From an uncultured Pelagibacteraceae bacterium (lineage in GTDB: Bacteria > Pseudomonadota > Alphaproteobacteria > Pelagibacterales > Pelagibacteraceae), in the NCBI GenBank assembly GCA_902575835.1, contig CACGSX010000001.1, forward strand, positions 82,065 through 146,064: DNA of 64,000 bases. Direction: 5' to 3'. The position numbers were made by a program, and so were the translations under genes. The notes below the pieces were generated by a model. That model was not told the origin of the DNA and made no database searches. It saw nothing but the letters and a program-made list of their open reading frames with translations. This document shows, piece after piece, positions 51,600-60,056 of this stretch. Position 1 is the first letter of the stretch; each line of letters begins with the position of its first letter.

Positions 51600-52928
51600 A
51601 TGTCGTTACCGACAAAAGCAAAAGTTGTAATAATTGGTGGAGGAATTCACGGGTTAAGTACTGCTTGGAAACTTTCCGAAAAATATAAAAATCCAAACGA
51701 TGTAGTTGTCCTAGAAAAAAAAGACACTGCTGCAGGTGCAAGTGGAATTGCATGTGGAGTTGTTAGAAATAATTATTTTCAACCAGCAATGAGAGAATTA
51801 ATGGCTCATTCAGTTAGTGTTTGGGAAAGTGATCCAGAGGCATTTAAATATAATGCTGTTGGCTATATGCAAATTTCTCCAGAAGTAATGCATAAAGATG
51901 TTGCAAGTATTTATGAACAACAAAAAGCTATTGGATATCAGTCAGAATTTATAGAAGGTGAAAAAGATTGCATGAAATATATGCAAGGAATTTTTAGTGA
52001 TTGGCAAGCAAAAGGTATTACATCAGTCTTGCATGAAAAAAAAGGTGGATATGCATTTAATAAGGACTCAATTAAAGCACTAGAGAAAAAAGCAAATTCA
52101 AACGGTGTAAACGTTCATAAAGGAGTAAAGGTTACAGGTTTTAAAAGAGGGAGCAACAGCAATGCAATTACTGGCGTGGTTACAGATAAAGGTACAATTG
52201 ATTGTGATCAGGTAGTTATTGGAGCAGGACCATGGGTAAGAGATTTTTGGAATATGTTGGAGTTACCAAAAACTACTAACATAAAAGATGCTAAAAATGG
52301 AAAAATGCATGAAGTTGAAATGTGGAAGTACTGGTTTTTACAAGAAGGTGTATTGGGTGTAGATGCAGATTATTTAAAAACTAATGAAGGTAAACCGCCT
52401 CCAGTAATTCATGTTGATACAGATGCACCACTTTATTCTGACAAAGATGGTAAAATAATTACAGAAGACTTATGGGGTATATATTATAAACCTGATATTG
52501 AAGGATTGGGAGTTCAAGGTGGAACATCACCTTACATTGTTCAAAAACATTTTGATGAAGTTAATGTTGACCCATATGGAATTGACTCTCCTGAATATCA
52601 AACTACTGATAAATTTTCTGATATGTGGACTTCAGCACTTGCACATATTCAGAAACGTTTTGTTGGTAAATCTCATTTGTATAGAAAGGGACCATCAGGA
52701 GGATTGGGTTGTTTAACTCCAGATTCATTCCCGATATTCGATAGATTTTTTGAAAATGTTTACATGATTGCAGATGCAAATCATGGTTATAAAATGATAG
52801 GTGTTGGGCACCTTGTTGCACAAGAAATTTTAGGTCAAGAAAGTGAATTACTAAAACCGTTCAGGTTCGATAGATATGAAAAAGGAAAACTTCATCCGAC
52901 ATCGAACAGTCCGTTTCCTTGGAGTTAA
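51600..52928 (+). CDS. DAO-type FAD oxidoreductase (SoxB/MgdA-like), substrate unknown
   Basis: The protein has 442 residues. FAD-site motifs are KVVIIGGGIHGLSTAWKLSEKYKNPNDVVVLEKKDTAAGASGIACGVVRNNYF, and the C-terminal end has GGLGCLTPDSFPIFDRFFENVYMIADANHGYKMIGVGHLVAQEIL. It resembles SoxB in the first third but has a different middle (EVEMWKYWFLQEGVLGVD), and no SoxD, A or G partners are close. It stands at the head of the glutamine-synthetase-like/mgs cluster and could oxidise an N-methylated or gamma-glutamylated amine. The 89 bases before it hold the preceding terminator and no clear promoter. Confidence 0.75.
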   Translation: MSLPTKAKVVIIGGGIHGLSTAWKLSEKYKNPNDVVVLEKKDTAAGASGIACGVVRNNYFQPAMRELMAHSVSVWESDPEAFKYNAVGYMQISPEVMHKDVASIYEQQKAIGYQSEFIEGEKDCMKYMQGIFSDWQAKGITSVLHEKKGGYAFNKDSIKALEKKANSNGVNVHKGVKVTGFKRGSNSNAITGVVTDKGTIDCDQVVIGAGPWVRDFWNMLELPKTTNIKDAKNGKMHEVEMWKYWFLQEGVLGVDADYLKTNEGKPPPVIHVDTDAPLYSDKDGKIITEDLWGIYYKPDIEGLGVQGGTSPYIVQKHFDEVNVDPYGIDSPEYQTTDKFSDMWTSALAHIQKRFVGKSHLYRKGPSGGLGCLTPDSFPIFDRFFENVYMIADANHGYKMIGVGHLVAQEILGQESELLKPFRFDRYEKGKLHPTSNSPFPWS

Positions 52929-52995
52929 TTTATCTAAGTAGACAAACGTTTTTTTTTCAGTTACCTTTTTGATCTGAAAATTCAAAGGGGGAAGA

Positions 52996-54465
52996 ATGAC
53001 GGATCTTGAAAAACACATAAACCAACCAGGTAGAGCTAAACTCGTCAAAAAGGTTAGAGAAAAAATAAACGAATTAGGAATTACTTATATCTATTATCAA
53101 TTTATTTCAGTAACTGGAAGAGTTGTTGGAAAAGGAATACCAGCAGACCACTGGGAAAGAACTGCAGAAAAAGGTTTTCAATTAGTTTATGGAGCAACAG
53201 CAAATTTATTTTTAGATCGTCATAATAATTATATTGGATATGGTCCAGAAGCTATGGAATTGGTAGGAATACCTGATCCAGAAACTTTTGTTCAATTGCC
53301 TTGGGATAAGAGAGTTGGAAGAGTTTTTGTTACTTGTTTTAGAAATAGAGAAGAAAGAAAAAATCCAGGTGGTCATTTAACAAGTGACTGCAGAGGTAAT
53401 CTTAGAATTTTCATGAATGAGTTCAAAAAGAAACATGGATTAGAATTAAGAGTTGGAACAGAGCCTGAAATGATGTGGTTAACAAAAAATCCTGACGGAA
53501 CTCCAACTGGACAAGGTTTCTCAAAACCTTTCTGTTATCATATTGATCAATTTGAATCATTAAGACCTGTGTTTATGAAGGTTATTGAATACGCAAAAGC
53601 GATGGGTCTTGATATGATCCAAGGTGACCATGAAGATGCTCCTGGTCAATTAGAGCTTAACTGGACATTTGATAATGTTTTAAGAAATGCTGATAGATTA
53701 TCTACGTATAGACAAATTTGTGCTCAAGTAGCAAGAGAACATAATCTTATAGCTTGCTTTATGACTAAACCATTTATGGGAGTTTCAGCAAGTGGATGTC
53801 ACACCAACATGTCTTTGTGGAAAGGTGGAAAAGTATCAGTAAACAAATTGGGTAACAAAAAACTTCCAGGAGTAGAAGAAGTCTTTAGCTATGTATCCGG
53901 TGGAACTAATACTTTCATGCCAGATACTAAGGATATGCAATTGCCTGGAAAGATTGGATTACAATCAATTGCAGGGATAATGAAACACTTACCAGCTTTA
54001 ACAGCAATTGGTTCTTCGACAGTGAACTCATATAGAAGATTATGGGATCAAGGTTTTTGGGCACCAGTATATGCTGACTGGGGTTATCAAAATAGAACAT
54101 GTGGTCTAAGAGTATCCGCTCCAGGTAGATTTGAGTACAGATCAGTTGACTCTATGCATAATCCATATTTATTAGGTGCAGCATTACTTAAAGCTTGTGA
54201 TGAAGGAATATCTAAAAAAATGAAACCAGCCAAACCTGAGTCTAGAAATATATATGAAGCTCAAAAAGCTGGTAAAGATGTTAAAAAACTTCCACTAAGT
54301 TTAGGTGAAGCTTTAGATAGATTGGCGGAAGATGAGGTAATAAAATCATCAATGCCAGATGAAATGTATAAAGTATTTAATTGGTACAAACGAGATGAGT
54401 GGGAAAAATTCTTGGGTGCAACAACACAATGGGATCTTGATACTTATCTGGATTGTTTACCATAA
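52996..54465 (+). CDS. Glutamine-synthetase-family ligase (GlnT/type III-like), not GmaS
   Basis: A 489-residue protein of the glutamine synthetase fold: LRVGTEPEMMWL and GDHEDAPGQLELNWTFDNVLRNADRLSTYRQI carry metal ligands, GVSASGCHTNMSLWKGG and TVNSYRRLWDQGFWAPVYADWGYQNRTCGLRVSAPGRFEYRSVD the ATP and glutamate sites. It is clearly different from the second such gene (60057), which matches GmaS. It likely joins glutamate to an amine other than ammonia. A strong ribosome site (AAGGGGGAAG) precedes the ATG, and a stem TTTTCAG/CTGAAAA (52954-52980) lies just before it in the leader. It is followed by mgsA after 17 bases, so its product may be fed to MgsABC or to the FAD oxidoreductase upstream. 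Confidence 0.8.
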   Translation: MTDLEKHINQPGRAKLVKKVREKINELGITYIYYQFISVTGRVVGKGIPADHWERTAEKGFQLVYGATANLFLDRHNNYIGYGPEAMELVGIPDPETFVQLPWDKRVGRVFVTCFRNREERKNPGGHLTSDCRGNLRIFMNEFKKKHGLELRVGTEPEMMWLTKNPDGTPTGQGFSKPFCYHIDQFESLRPVFMKVIEYAKAMGLDMIQGDHEDAPGQLELNWTFDNVLRNADRLSTYRQICAQVAREHNLIACFMTKPFMGVSASGCHTNMSLWKGGKVSVNKLGNKKLPGVEEVFSYVSGGTNTFMPDTKDMQLPGKIGLQSIAGIMKHLPALTAIGSSTVNSYRRLWDQGFWAPVYADWGYQNRTCGLRVSAPGRFEYRSVDSMHNPYLLGAALLKACDEGISKKMKPAKPESRNIYEAQKAGKDVKKLPLSLGEALDRLAEDEVIKSSMPDEMYKVFNWYKRDEWEKFLGATTQWDLDTYLDCLP

Positions 54466-54482
54466 TTTAATAAGGAAATTAT

Positions 54483-55424
54483 ATGTGCGGGATTGCAGGA
54501 TTAATTCATAGAGGAAATACTTCAAACGTTGGTTTTGAACTTCAAGGTATGCTTCAAGCATTAAAGCATAGAGGAGAAGATTCAACTGGATACGCTCTAT
54601 ACGGAAAAACTGACGGTCAAAATTTCATCATGCGATTTAAGGTTGGTGAAAATGTTGCAGAGGGAAGTTCTTCAGTAAAAGAAGATGTATCAGTTTATGA
54701 CGAAAGAAAAAAAATTGTTGATTCTTATCTTTCTGAGCTAGGCGCTAAAGTAATAAAAGAAGATAGAATTCTTCCTTATTCATTACGATATGAAATTCAG
54801 TATGACAAAGATTTAATGGAATTTTCTCAAAAAATAGAAAGTGTTGTAGGTGTAGAAATATTATCTATGGGAAAATCTCTAGAAGTAATTAAAGATCTAG
54901 GAAACGCTGAAGTTGTTTGTAACAGATATAATTTAGATAAAGTTGTCGGGACACATGCAATTGGTCATGCTAGGATGGCAACAGAGTCGGGAGTGGATAT
55001 TAAATCTGCTCACCCATTTTGGGGTTATCCTTTTAGCGATGTGTCAGTCGTTCATAATGGACAATTAACAAACTATTGGAACAATAGAAGAGTATTAGAA
55101 AACAAGGGCATGAGATTTATGTCAGAATGTGACTCTGAATTAATCGCTGTATATCTTGCAGAAAAAATGAGAAATGGAGCTACATTAGAAGAGGGAATGA
55201 AAGAGTCTCTCGTCGGTTTAGATGGGGTATTTACTTATTTTGTTGCTACAAAAGATAGCTTAGGAATGGCAAAAGATACAATGGCTGCAAAACCACTAGT
55301 ATTGTATGAGTCAGATGATTTAGTTGCAATGGGGTCAGAGGAAATTGCAATAAGATCAATATTACCACAAGAAATCGAAACTTATGATCCTTTTGATGGA
55401 GAAGTTAAAGTATGGCAAATTTAA
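54483..55424 (+). CDS. mgsA: N-methylglutamate synthase subunit A (class II amidotransferase)
   Basis: The protein has 313 residues and starts MCGIAGLIHRG, with Cys2 as the N-terminal nucleophile of class II amidotransferases. LKHRGEDSTGYALYG, GTHAIGHARMATESGVDIKSAHPFWG, SVVHNGQLTNYWNNRRVLENKGMRFMSECDSELIAVYL complete the glutaminase-like domain. In the N-methylglutamate pathway it releases methylamine from gamma-glutamylmethylamide; the same gene family is called GlxB in rhizobia. An insert at about 70-120 (SYLSELGAKVIKEDRILPYSLRYEI) is typical for this branch. It overlaps mgsB by 13 bases. Confidence 0.88.
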   Translation: MCGIAGLIHRGNTSNVGFELQGMLQALKHRGEDSTGYALYGKTDGQNFIMRFKVGENVAEGSSSVKEDVSVYDERKKIVDSYLSELGAKVIKEDRILPYSLRYEIQYDKDLMEFSQKIESVVGVEILSMGKSLEVIKDLGNAEVVCNRYNLDKVVGTHAIGHARMATESGVDIKSAHPFWGYPFSDVSVVHNGQLTNYWNNRRVLENKGMRFMSECDSELIAVYLAEKMRNGATLEEGMKESLVGLDGVFTYFVATKDSLGMAKDTMAAKPLVLYESDDLVAMGSEEIAIRSILPQEIETYDPFDGEVKVWQI

Positions 55425-56266
55425 AAACATCAGAAAAAAAAAGTAAAGCTCAATCAATGGGACTTCATACAGAAGTCTTAACTGGAAAAACACAACAAAA
55501 ATTTTTTAATCCAGATGAGGCAGAGAATTTTTATTACTTTGGGACATATGATGTAGATTTTAATAAAAGAACTGAGATTGACGTTAAGAACATGGATTGT
55601 CGTGAAGCAAATAAAAAAATTGATGAATTAATGAAAGATGGATACGGAACTATTGTAATAAAGAACCCACAGGGAAAACATAGCTTGGGAGTTGGAATTC
55701 TCAATAAATTAAATTTAATATTTGAAGGTAGTTTGGGTTACTTTGGGTGTGGATCAATGGATGGTCCTATTGTTAGAATTAATGGAAGAGTGGGATGGTC
55801 ATGTGCAGAAAATATGATGGCGGGAAAAGTAGTAATTGAAAAAAATGCAGGGTCTTGTTTTGGTGCGGCAATTAGAGGTGGAGATCTGATATGCAAAGGA
55901 AGCGTAGGTGCTAGAACAGGAATTGATCAAAAAGGTGGGACAATAATTATTGGCGGAGATGCTGGTGCTTTTACAGGTTTTATGATGCAGAGAGGGCGAA
56001 TTATTATTCTTGGAGATGTTGGAATAAATTTAGGAGATTCTATGTATGATGGGACAATTTTTGTAGGTGGAAAAATTGGATCATTTGGTAGTGATGCTGT
56101 CGAAGCTGAATTAACTGATTCAGATCAAGATTGGCTTAAAAGAAAATTAAAGGTTGCGGAGATCGGAGAAAACTTCGATGTTTCTAAGATGACCAAAGTT
56201 GTAGCAGGAAAAAAACTTTGGAATTACGATGCTCTTGAACCTACAGAGAAAAAAGGAGCAATTTAA
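55412..56266 (+). CDS. mgsB: N-methylglutamate synthase subunit B (GltB C-terminal-like)
   Basis: The protein has 284 residues related to the C-terminal beta-helix domain of glutamate synthase (also called GlxC). The repeated GxxGxxxGG-type turns are plain in GSLGYFGCGSMDGPIVRINGRVGWSCAENMMAGKVVIEKNAGSCFGAAIRGGDLICKGSVGARTGIDQKGGTIIIGGDAGAFTG. It has no catalytic residues of its own and forms the central body joining subunits A and C. The first 35 residues are lysine-rich and probably flexible. It starts inside mgsA and ends right at mgsC. Confidence 0.88.
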   Translation: MANLKTSEKKSKAQSMGLHTEVLTGKTQQKFFNPDEAENFYYFGTYDVDFNKRTEIDVKNMDCREANKKIDELMKDGYGTIVIKNPQGKHSLGVGILNKLNLIFEGSLGYFGCGSMDGPIVRINGRVGWSCAENMMAGKVVIEKNAGSCFGAAIRGGDLICKGSVGARTGIDQKGGTIIIGGDAGAFTGFMMQRGRIIILGDVGINLGDSMYDGTIFVGGKIGSFGSDAVEAELTDSDQDWLKRKLKVAEIGENFDVSKMTKVVAGKKLWNYDALEPTEKKGAI

Positions 56267-57658
56267 ATGGCAAAGAAAAAAAACGGTAACGGAAAGTCAA
56301 ACGGTCATTCTAATGGTAATGGAATAGCTTCAAGAAACAAAAGTTTGTTGGGACACAACGCTATTTTTACCCCAGAAGTTATGGACGACATTCATATCAA
56401 AGCCGAATTAGGAAGATACAGAATGAGAGGAATGGCTTTGATGAAAAAGATACCTACTTTTGATGATCTAGTTTTCTTGCCAGGTACATTAACAAGATTT
56501 GTTATTGAAGGTTACAGAGAAAAATGTGAGACCAAAACTATTATTGGTCCAAGATGTGAAAATCCAATTGAACTTGATATTCCAGTTTACATTACGGGAA
56601 TGAGTTTTGGAGCTTTATCTTATGAAGCAAAGACTGCATTAGCTAGAGGTGCTACAATGGCTGGTAGCGCAACATGTTCTGGTGAAGGTGGAATGATACC
56701 AGATGAGAGAAGATATTCAGAAAAATGGTTTTATCAGTGCATACAATCAAGATACGGTTTTAACCCACACCATGCACAATTAGCTGATGGAATTGAGGTA
56801 TTTATTGGACAAGGACAAAAAGTTGGAATGGGTGGTCATTTGATGGGTCAAAAAGTTACTGACCAAGTTGCAGAAATGAGATCGCTACCTGCAGGTATTG
56901 ATCAAAGATCTCCAGCAAGACATCCTGATTGGCTGGGTCCAGATGATTTAGCTTTAAAAGTTCAAGAGCTTAGAGAATTAACAAAAAATAAAGTGCCAAT
57001 TCAATTAAAACTTGGAGCAGCTAAAGTGTATGATGATGTAAGGATGGCAGCGAAATGTGATCCAGATTCAATTTATCTTGATGGAATGGAGGGTTCAACA
57101 GGTGCTGGGCCACACATTGCAGCTGCAAACACAGGTATCCCAGGAATTGCTGGAATTAGAGAAGCAAGAAGAGCTTTGGATGATGTAGGTAAAACTGGAA
57201 AAGTAACTTTAATTTATGCCGGTGGTGTTAGAGATGGAGCAGATATGGCTAAAGCTTTAGCACTTGGTGCAGACGCAATTGCAATCGGAACAGGCGCAAT
57301 GGTGGCTTTAAATTGCAATAAGGAAATACCAGAATCTAACTTTGAAAAAGAAATGGGTGTTCCCGCAGGTCATTGCTACCACTGTCACACGGGTAGATGT
57401 CCGGTAGGAGTTGCTACTCAAGATCCTAAATTAAGGAAAAGATTAAATCCTGATGATGCAGCATTAAGAGTGTATAATTACTTGCATGCGATGACATTGG
57501 AGGCTCAATTGTTGGCTAGAGCATGTGGAAAAACAAATATTCACTCACTAGAACCAGAAGATATGGCTGCATTAACAATGGAGGCTTCTGCTTTAGCTAA
57601 AGTGCCTCTTGCAGGAACAAATCATACAGTAGGAGTTAAAGATTTCCATAAAATCTAA
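56267..57658 (+). CDS. mgsC: N-methylglutamate synthase subunit C (glutamate synthase FMN domain)
   Basis: The protein has 463 residues with the FMN barrel of glutamate synthase (also called GlxD). PVYITGMSFGALSYEAKTALARGATMAGSATCSGEGGMIPDER, IQLKLGAAKVYDDVRMAAKCDPDSIYLDGMEGSTGAGPHIAAANTGIP and GADAIAIGTGAMVALNC are FMN and substrate regions; GHCYHCHTGRCPVGVATQDPKL gives the cysteines for the 3Fe-4S cluster. It transfers methylamine to 2-oxoglutarate or an equivalent to form N-methylglutamate. The N-terminal 25 residues (KKKNGNGKSNGHSNGNG) are a low-complexity tail. It follows mgsB with no gap. Confidence 0.9.
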   Translation: MAKKKNGNGKSNGHSNGNGIASRNKSLLGHNAIFTPEVMDDIHIKAELGRYRMRGMALMKKIPTFDDLVFLPGTLTRFVIEGYREKCETKTIIGPRCENPIELDIPVYITGMSFGALSYEAKTALARGATMAGSATCSGEGGMIPDERRYSEKWFYQCIQSRYGFNPHHAQLADGIEVFIGQGQKVGMGGHLMGQKVTDQVAEMRSLPAGIDQRSPARHPDWLGPDDLALKVQELRELTKNKVPIQLKLGAAKVYDDVRMAAKCDPDSIYLDGMEGSTGAGPHIAAANTGIPGIAGIREARRALDDVGKTGKVTLIYAGGVRDGADMAKALALGADAIAIGTGAMVALNCNKEIPESNFEKEMGVPAGHCYHCHTGRCPVGVATQDPKLRKRLNPDDAALRVYNYLHAMTLEAQLLARACGKTNIHSLEPEDMAALTMEASALAKVPLAGTNHTVGVKDFHKI

Positions 57659-57666
57659 TAGCAAAT

Positions 57667-58077
57667 ATGCCAAAGAAAAAACGTAAGAAAAAAGTCAAAT
57701 CAAAAGAGATCAAAGGTCAATTAGGTAAGAAAAAAGAGACTGCTAGAGAAAAAATGATTGGCCAAACAATTGGCTATCGATATGACGTTAATCTTTTGCC
57801 TGACTATAGTCGACTCACTCCATTTTTAAAAAAATATATAGAAGCTATGGGTTGGGATGATCTTAATTGGTTAGAAGATGTTCATATGGGATATGAAGAA
57901 AATAGACCTGCTGTATTCGATAGAAATGCTAACGGTTGGGTAACGATACCAAGTAAAATAAAATTACCTAATAATCAGCAGGATAGAGATATGATAGCTA
58001 GAGAATTATTGGTAAAGTTTCAAATGTCCCCGAATCATCCTCTGGTTGACCTTAAAAAAGCATATTTAAAATTCTAA
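57667..58077 (+). CDS. Conserved small basic protein of the mgs cluster, unknown function
   Basis: The protein has 136 residues. The first 30 are a lysine/arginine-rich tail (MPKKKRKKKVKSKEIKGQLGKKKETAREK), followed by a compact part with WDDLNWLEDVHMGYEENRPAVFDRNANGWVTIPSKIKLPNNQQDRDMIARELLVKF and NHPLVDLKKAYLKF. I recognise no family, and no cofactor motif is visible. It follows mgsC by eight bases and precedes a hairpin at 58090, so it closes the operon. It could be an assembly factor or additional subunit of the N-methylglutamate synthase. Confidence 0.65.
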   Translation: MPKKKRKKKVKSKEIKGQLGKKKETAREKMIGQTIGYRYDVNLLPDYSRLTPFLKKYIEAMGWDDLNWLEDVHMGYEENRPAVFDRNANGWVTIPSKIKLPNNQQDRDMIARELLVKFQMSPNHPLVDLKKAYLKF

Positions 58078-58089
58078 TTTCAATTTCAA

Positions 58090-58110
58090 GTTGATAAAAT
58101 AATTATTAAC
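58090..58110 (+). terminator. Hairpin after the mgs operon
   Basis: GTTGATAA-AATAA-TTATTAAC forms an eight-pair stem (one G-U) with a five-base loop, 12 bases after the stop, followed by TTCTACTTTTTATAA. It is AT-rich and weak, but its place between the mgs genes and amt fits a terminator. The remaining 80 bases before amt hold a good ribosome site (AGGAGAGAG) and no certain promoter. Confidence 0.4.
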
Positions 58111-58193
58111 TTCTACTTTTTATAAATAAAATAAAATTGTCACCGTAAAAAAAATTTCATAGAGTCTGTTAACTATTAATAGGAGAGAGAAAT

Positions 58194-59594
58194 ATGACTG
58201 ATCAATTAGGTGCTCTCACAACCTTATTTACAGAATTTTACTATTGGGTAACTGTGGTTCTTATGTTTTTGATCCACGTGGGTTTCTGTATGTATGAAGT
58301 TGGGGCATCTCGTTACAAACATCACCAACACACTCTTATGAAAAATACAATGCTGATACCACTGGTAACGGTCACATGGTTTTTCTTTGGTTGGTGGATA
58401 TACTGGGCATTTCCAACAGGACCCGGATTAGCTCCCTCGATTATGACCGAAAGTACTGGTCTAGTTCTTGGAGGTGGATTTGGTGGAAATGATCTTGCTA
58501 ATCCTACAAATGCATTGATGGCCGTAAATCTTAATGATCATATAATGGGTGTCTTCTGGGCAGCCTTTTTATTATTTTCATGGACTGCAGCTTCAATTGT
58601 ATCTGGAGCGGTTATTGAAAGGATAACTACTTTTGCATTTGGAATACTTGCAATTGCAATTGGATCTGTTTTCTGGACAATAGATGCTTCATGGGGATGG
58701 CATTTTGATGGATGGATGTTAAAAATATTAGGATATCACGATGCTTATGCTTCCGGAGTAATTCACGCAATTGCCGGAGGTTTTGCCTTAGGTGTTCTAA
58801 TTGTTTTAGGACCAAGAATTGGAAAATTTTCATCTAGCGGAGAACCAAGAAACATTGGACCAAGAAATCCTTGGTTAGTGACTGTTGGATTATTCTTAAT
58901 CTATACAGGTTTTTGGGGCTTTTACGCTGCATGTAATGTTCCGATTTATGATCTTGGACCTGAATATGGTATGGAAGGTGTAACTTTCTTTACTGCAACG
59001 AACATCTACCTAACTCCCACCACACTTAGTGGAATAACGATGAACTTTTTAATGTCGTTATCTGGAGGGTTGTTAGCAGGGTATGTGGTCTCGAAGGGAG
59101 ATCCTTTCTGGACTTATTCATCAGGACTTGCGGGAATAATATGTGCATCTGCAGGTAATGATTTATATCATCCAATACAATCAATGATAATCGGTATGAT
59201 CGGAGTAGTTATAGCTTACAAAATGCATTACTGGGTCGAGAAAAAATATAAAATCGACGATGCAGTTGGAGCAGTAGCTGTTCATGGTTATGCTGGATTT
59301 GTTGGTCTTGTAATATGTGGTTTCGTTTTAAATGGTTATCCTTCATCTGGATACAGTGTTGGAGCAATGTGGGACGGAACTAATTATGCAGCAATTAATC
59401 CACTAGGAATGTTTATCGGAGCAATAATAATGTTTTTTGTTTTAGGTACGCTTCCTGGATATATAATTGCAAAAGTTCTTCACGGAATGGGTAAATTAAG
59501 AATACCAAGAGAAGTAGAACTTGCAGGACTTGACTATACAATTATGGAAGAGGCTAAAGAAGACGAAAAAGCTGTAGTCTCGGCCAGTAGATAA
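58194..59594 (+). CDS. amt: Ammonium/methylammonium transporter
   Basis: A 466-residue Amt protein with 11-12 membrane helices. The conserved pair is present: HDAYASGVIHAIAGG (Asp-x7-His, matching the Asp160-His168 pattern) and GAVAVHGYAGFVGL (second pore histidine). The N-terminus has FTEFYYWVTVVLMFLIHVGFCMYEVGASRYKHHQHTLMKN and the C-terminal tail GMGKLRIPREVELAGLDYTIMEEA is the family's regulatory end. It lies between mgsABC and gmaS, so methylammonium and ammonium are both plausible substrates. Ammonium released from amine breakdown would be recaptured. Confidence 0.95.
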   Translation: MTDQLGALTTLFTEFYYWVTVVLMFLIHVGFCMYEVGASRYKHHQHTLMKNTMLIPLVTVTWFFFGWWIYWAFPTGPGLAPSIMTESTGLVLGGGFGGNDLANPTNALMAVNLNDHIMGVFWAAFLLFSWTAASIVSGAVIERITTFAFGILAIAIGSVFWTIDASWGWHFDGWMLKILGYHDAYASGVIHAIAGGFALGVLIVLGPRIGKFSSSGEPRNIGPRNPWLVTVGLFLIYTGFWGFYAACNVPIYDLGPEYGMEGVTFFTATNIYLTPTTLSGITMNFLMSLSGGLLAGYVVSKGDPFWTYSSGLAGIICASAGNDLYHPIQSMIIGMIGVVIAYKMHYWVEKKYKIDDAVGAVAVHGYAGFVGLVICGFVLNGYPSSGYSVGAMWDGTNYAAINPLGMFIGAIIMFFVLGTLPGYIIAKVLHGMGKLRIPREVELAGLDYTIMEEAKEDEKAVVSASR

Positions 59595-59607
59595 AGGAGG
59601 TATGTAA

Positions 59608-59829
59608 ATGGCAACAGTATCAAATTGGATAGATCATTTAAGTGCCTCTGAGGTACAAGGATCTGTCTATCCAGGTGTTGGTTCGGAAGGAGTGCTAGTT
59701 ATAATAGCAATTCTTATTTGGGTTGGCTGGCATGTTATTTCATCTAAACAAGAAGATGGTAAAATGAATGCAATTGTCAGAAAAAAACCAAGTGCTAACG
59801 ACTGGAAAAGCAATATAACAGACGGTTAA
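59608..59829 (+). CDS. 73-residue single-helix membrane protein after amt
   Basis: The protein has 73 residues with one helix (GVLVIIAILIWVGWHVI, about 28-44). The N-terminus ATVSNWIDHLSASEVQGSVYPGVGSEG is probably outside and the basic tail KMNAIVRKKPSANDWKSNI inside. A near-consensus ribosome site (AAAGGAGG) eight bases before the ATG suggests strong translation. It shares the transcript with amt (13-base gap) and ends just before a strong terminator. I do not recognise the family; it may be an Amt partner. Confidence 0.7.
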   Translation: MATVSNWIDHLSASEVQGSVYPGVGSEGVLVIIAILIWVGWHVISSKQEDGKMNAIVRKKPSANDWKSNITDG

Positions 59830-59836
59830 AACTTTT

Positions 59837-59873
59837 AAGAGGGCGCATGAAATACTGTGCCCTCTTTTTTTTT
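59837..59873 (+). terminator. Strong rho-independent terminator after the amt operon
   Basis: AAGAGGGC...GCCCTCTT (eight pairs, extended inward by CA/TG) is followed by nine T. It lies eight bases after the small membrane protein stop. The next ATG (59875) comes immediately after the T-run, so downstream genes depend on read-through or on a promoter hidden in this hairpin region. Confidence 0.92.
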
Positions 59874-59874
59874 A

Positions 59875-60039
59875 ATGCAAAATTCTGAAGAAAATAATCA
59901 AAATGAAAATAAAACTCCTAGCAAAATGGCACGTCTTGCATGGCCAAAAGCAAAGTATGGAGTAATTATAGCGATATTAATTATTATCGGTGTAAATTTA
60001 ATTTATTACAAAGATTTCTTTTTATCATTTTTTAAATAA
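59875..60039 (+). CDS. 54-residue single-helix membrane protein before gmaS
   Basis: The track starts at a GTG inside the terminator stem (59857); the ATG at 59875, just after the T-run, is more believable and gives 54 residues starting MQNSEENNQNENKTPSKMARLAWPKAKYG. One helix (VIIAILIIIGVNLIYY, about 30-45) ends in KDFFLSFFK. No ribosome site is seen, so it may be read from a leaderless message. The hydrophobic helix and position 18 bases before gmaS support a real but minor gene. Function unknown. Confidence 0.45.
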   Translation: MQNSEENNQNENKTPSKMARLAWPKAKYGVIIAILIIIGVNLIYYKDFFLSFFK

Positions 60040-60056
60040 TTGTGTTACGTTATTAG

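Noticed and set aside
52954-52980. Stem TTTTCAG/CTGAAAA before the glutamine-synthetase-like gene as a terminator
   Set aside because: No T-run follows on the transcribed strand, and the stem is mostly A-T. It may be only a leader hairpin.
59857-60039. GTG start giving a 60-residue protein (MPSFFLMQNSEEN...)
   Set aside because: The GTG lies inside the descending arm of a strong terminator; the first six codons only translate the stem and T-run.
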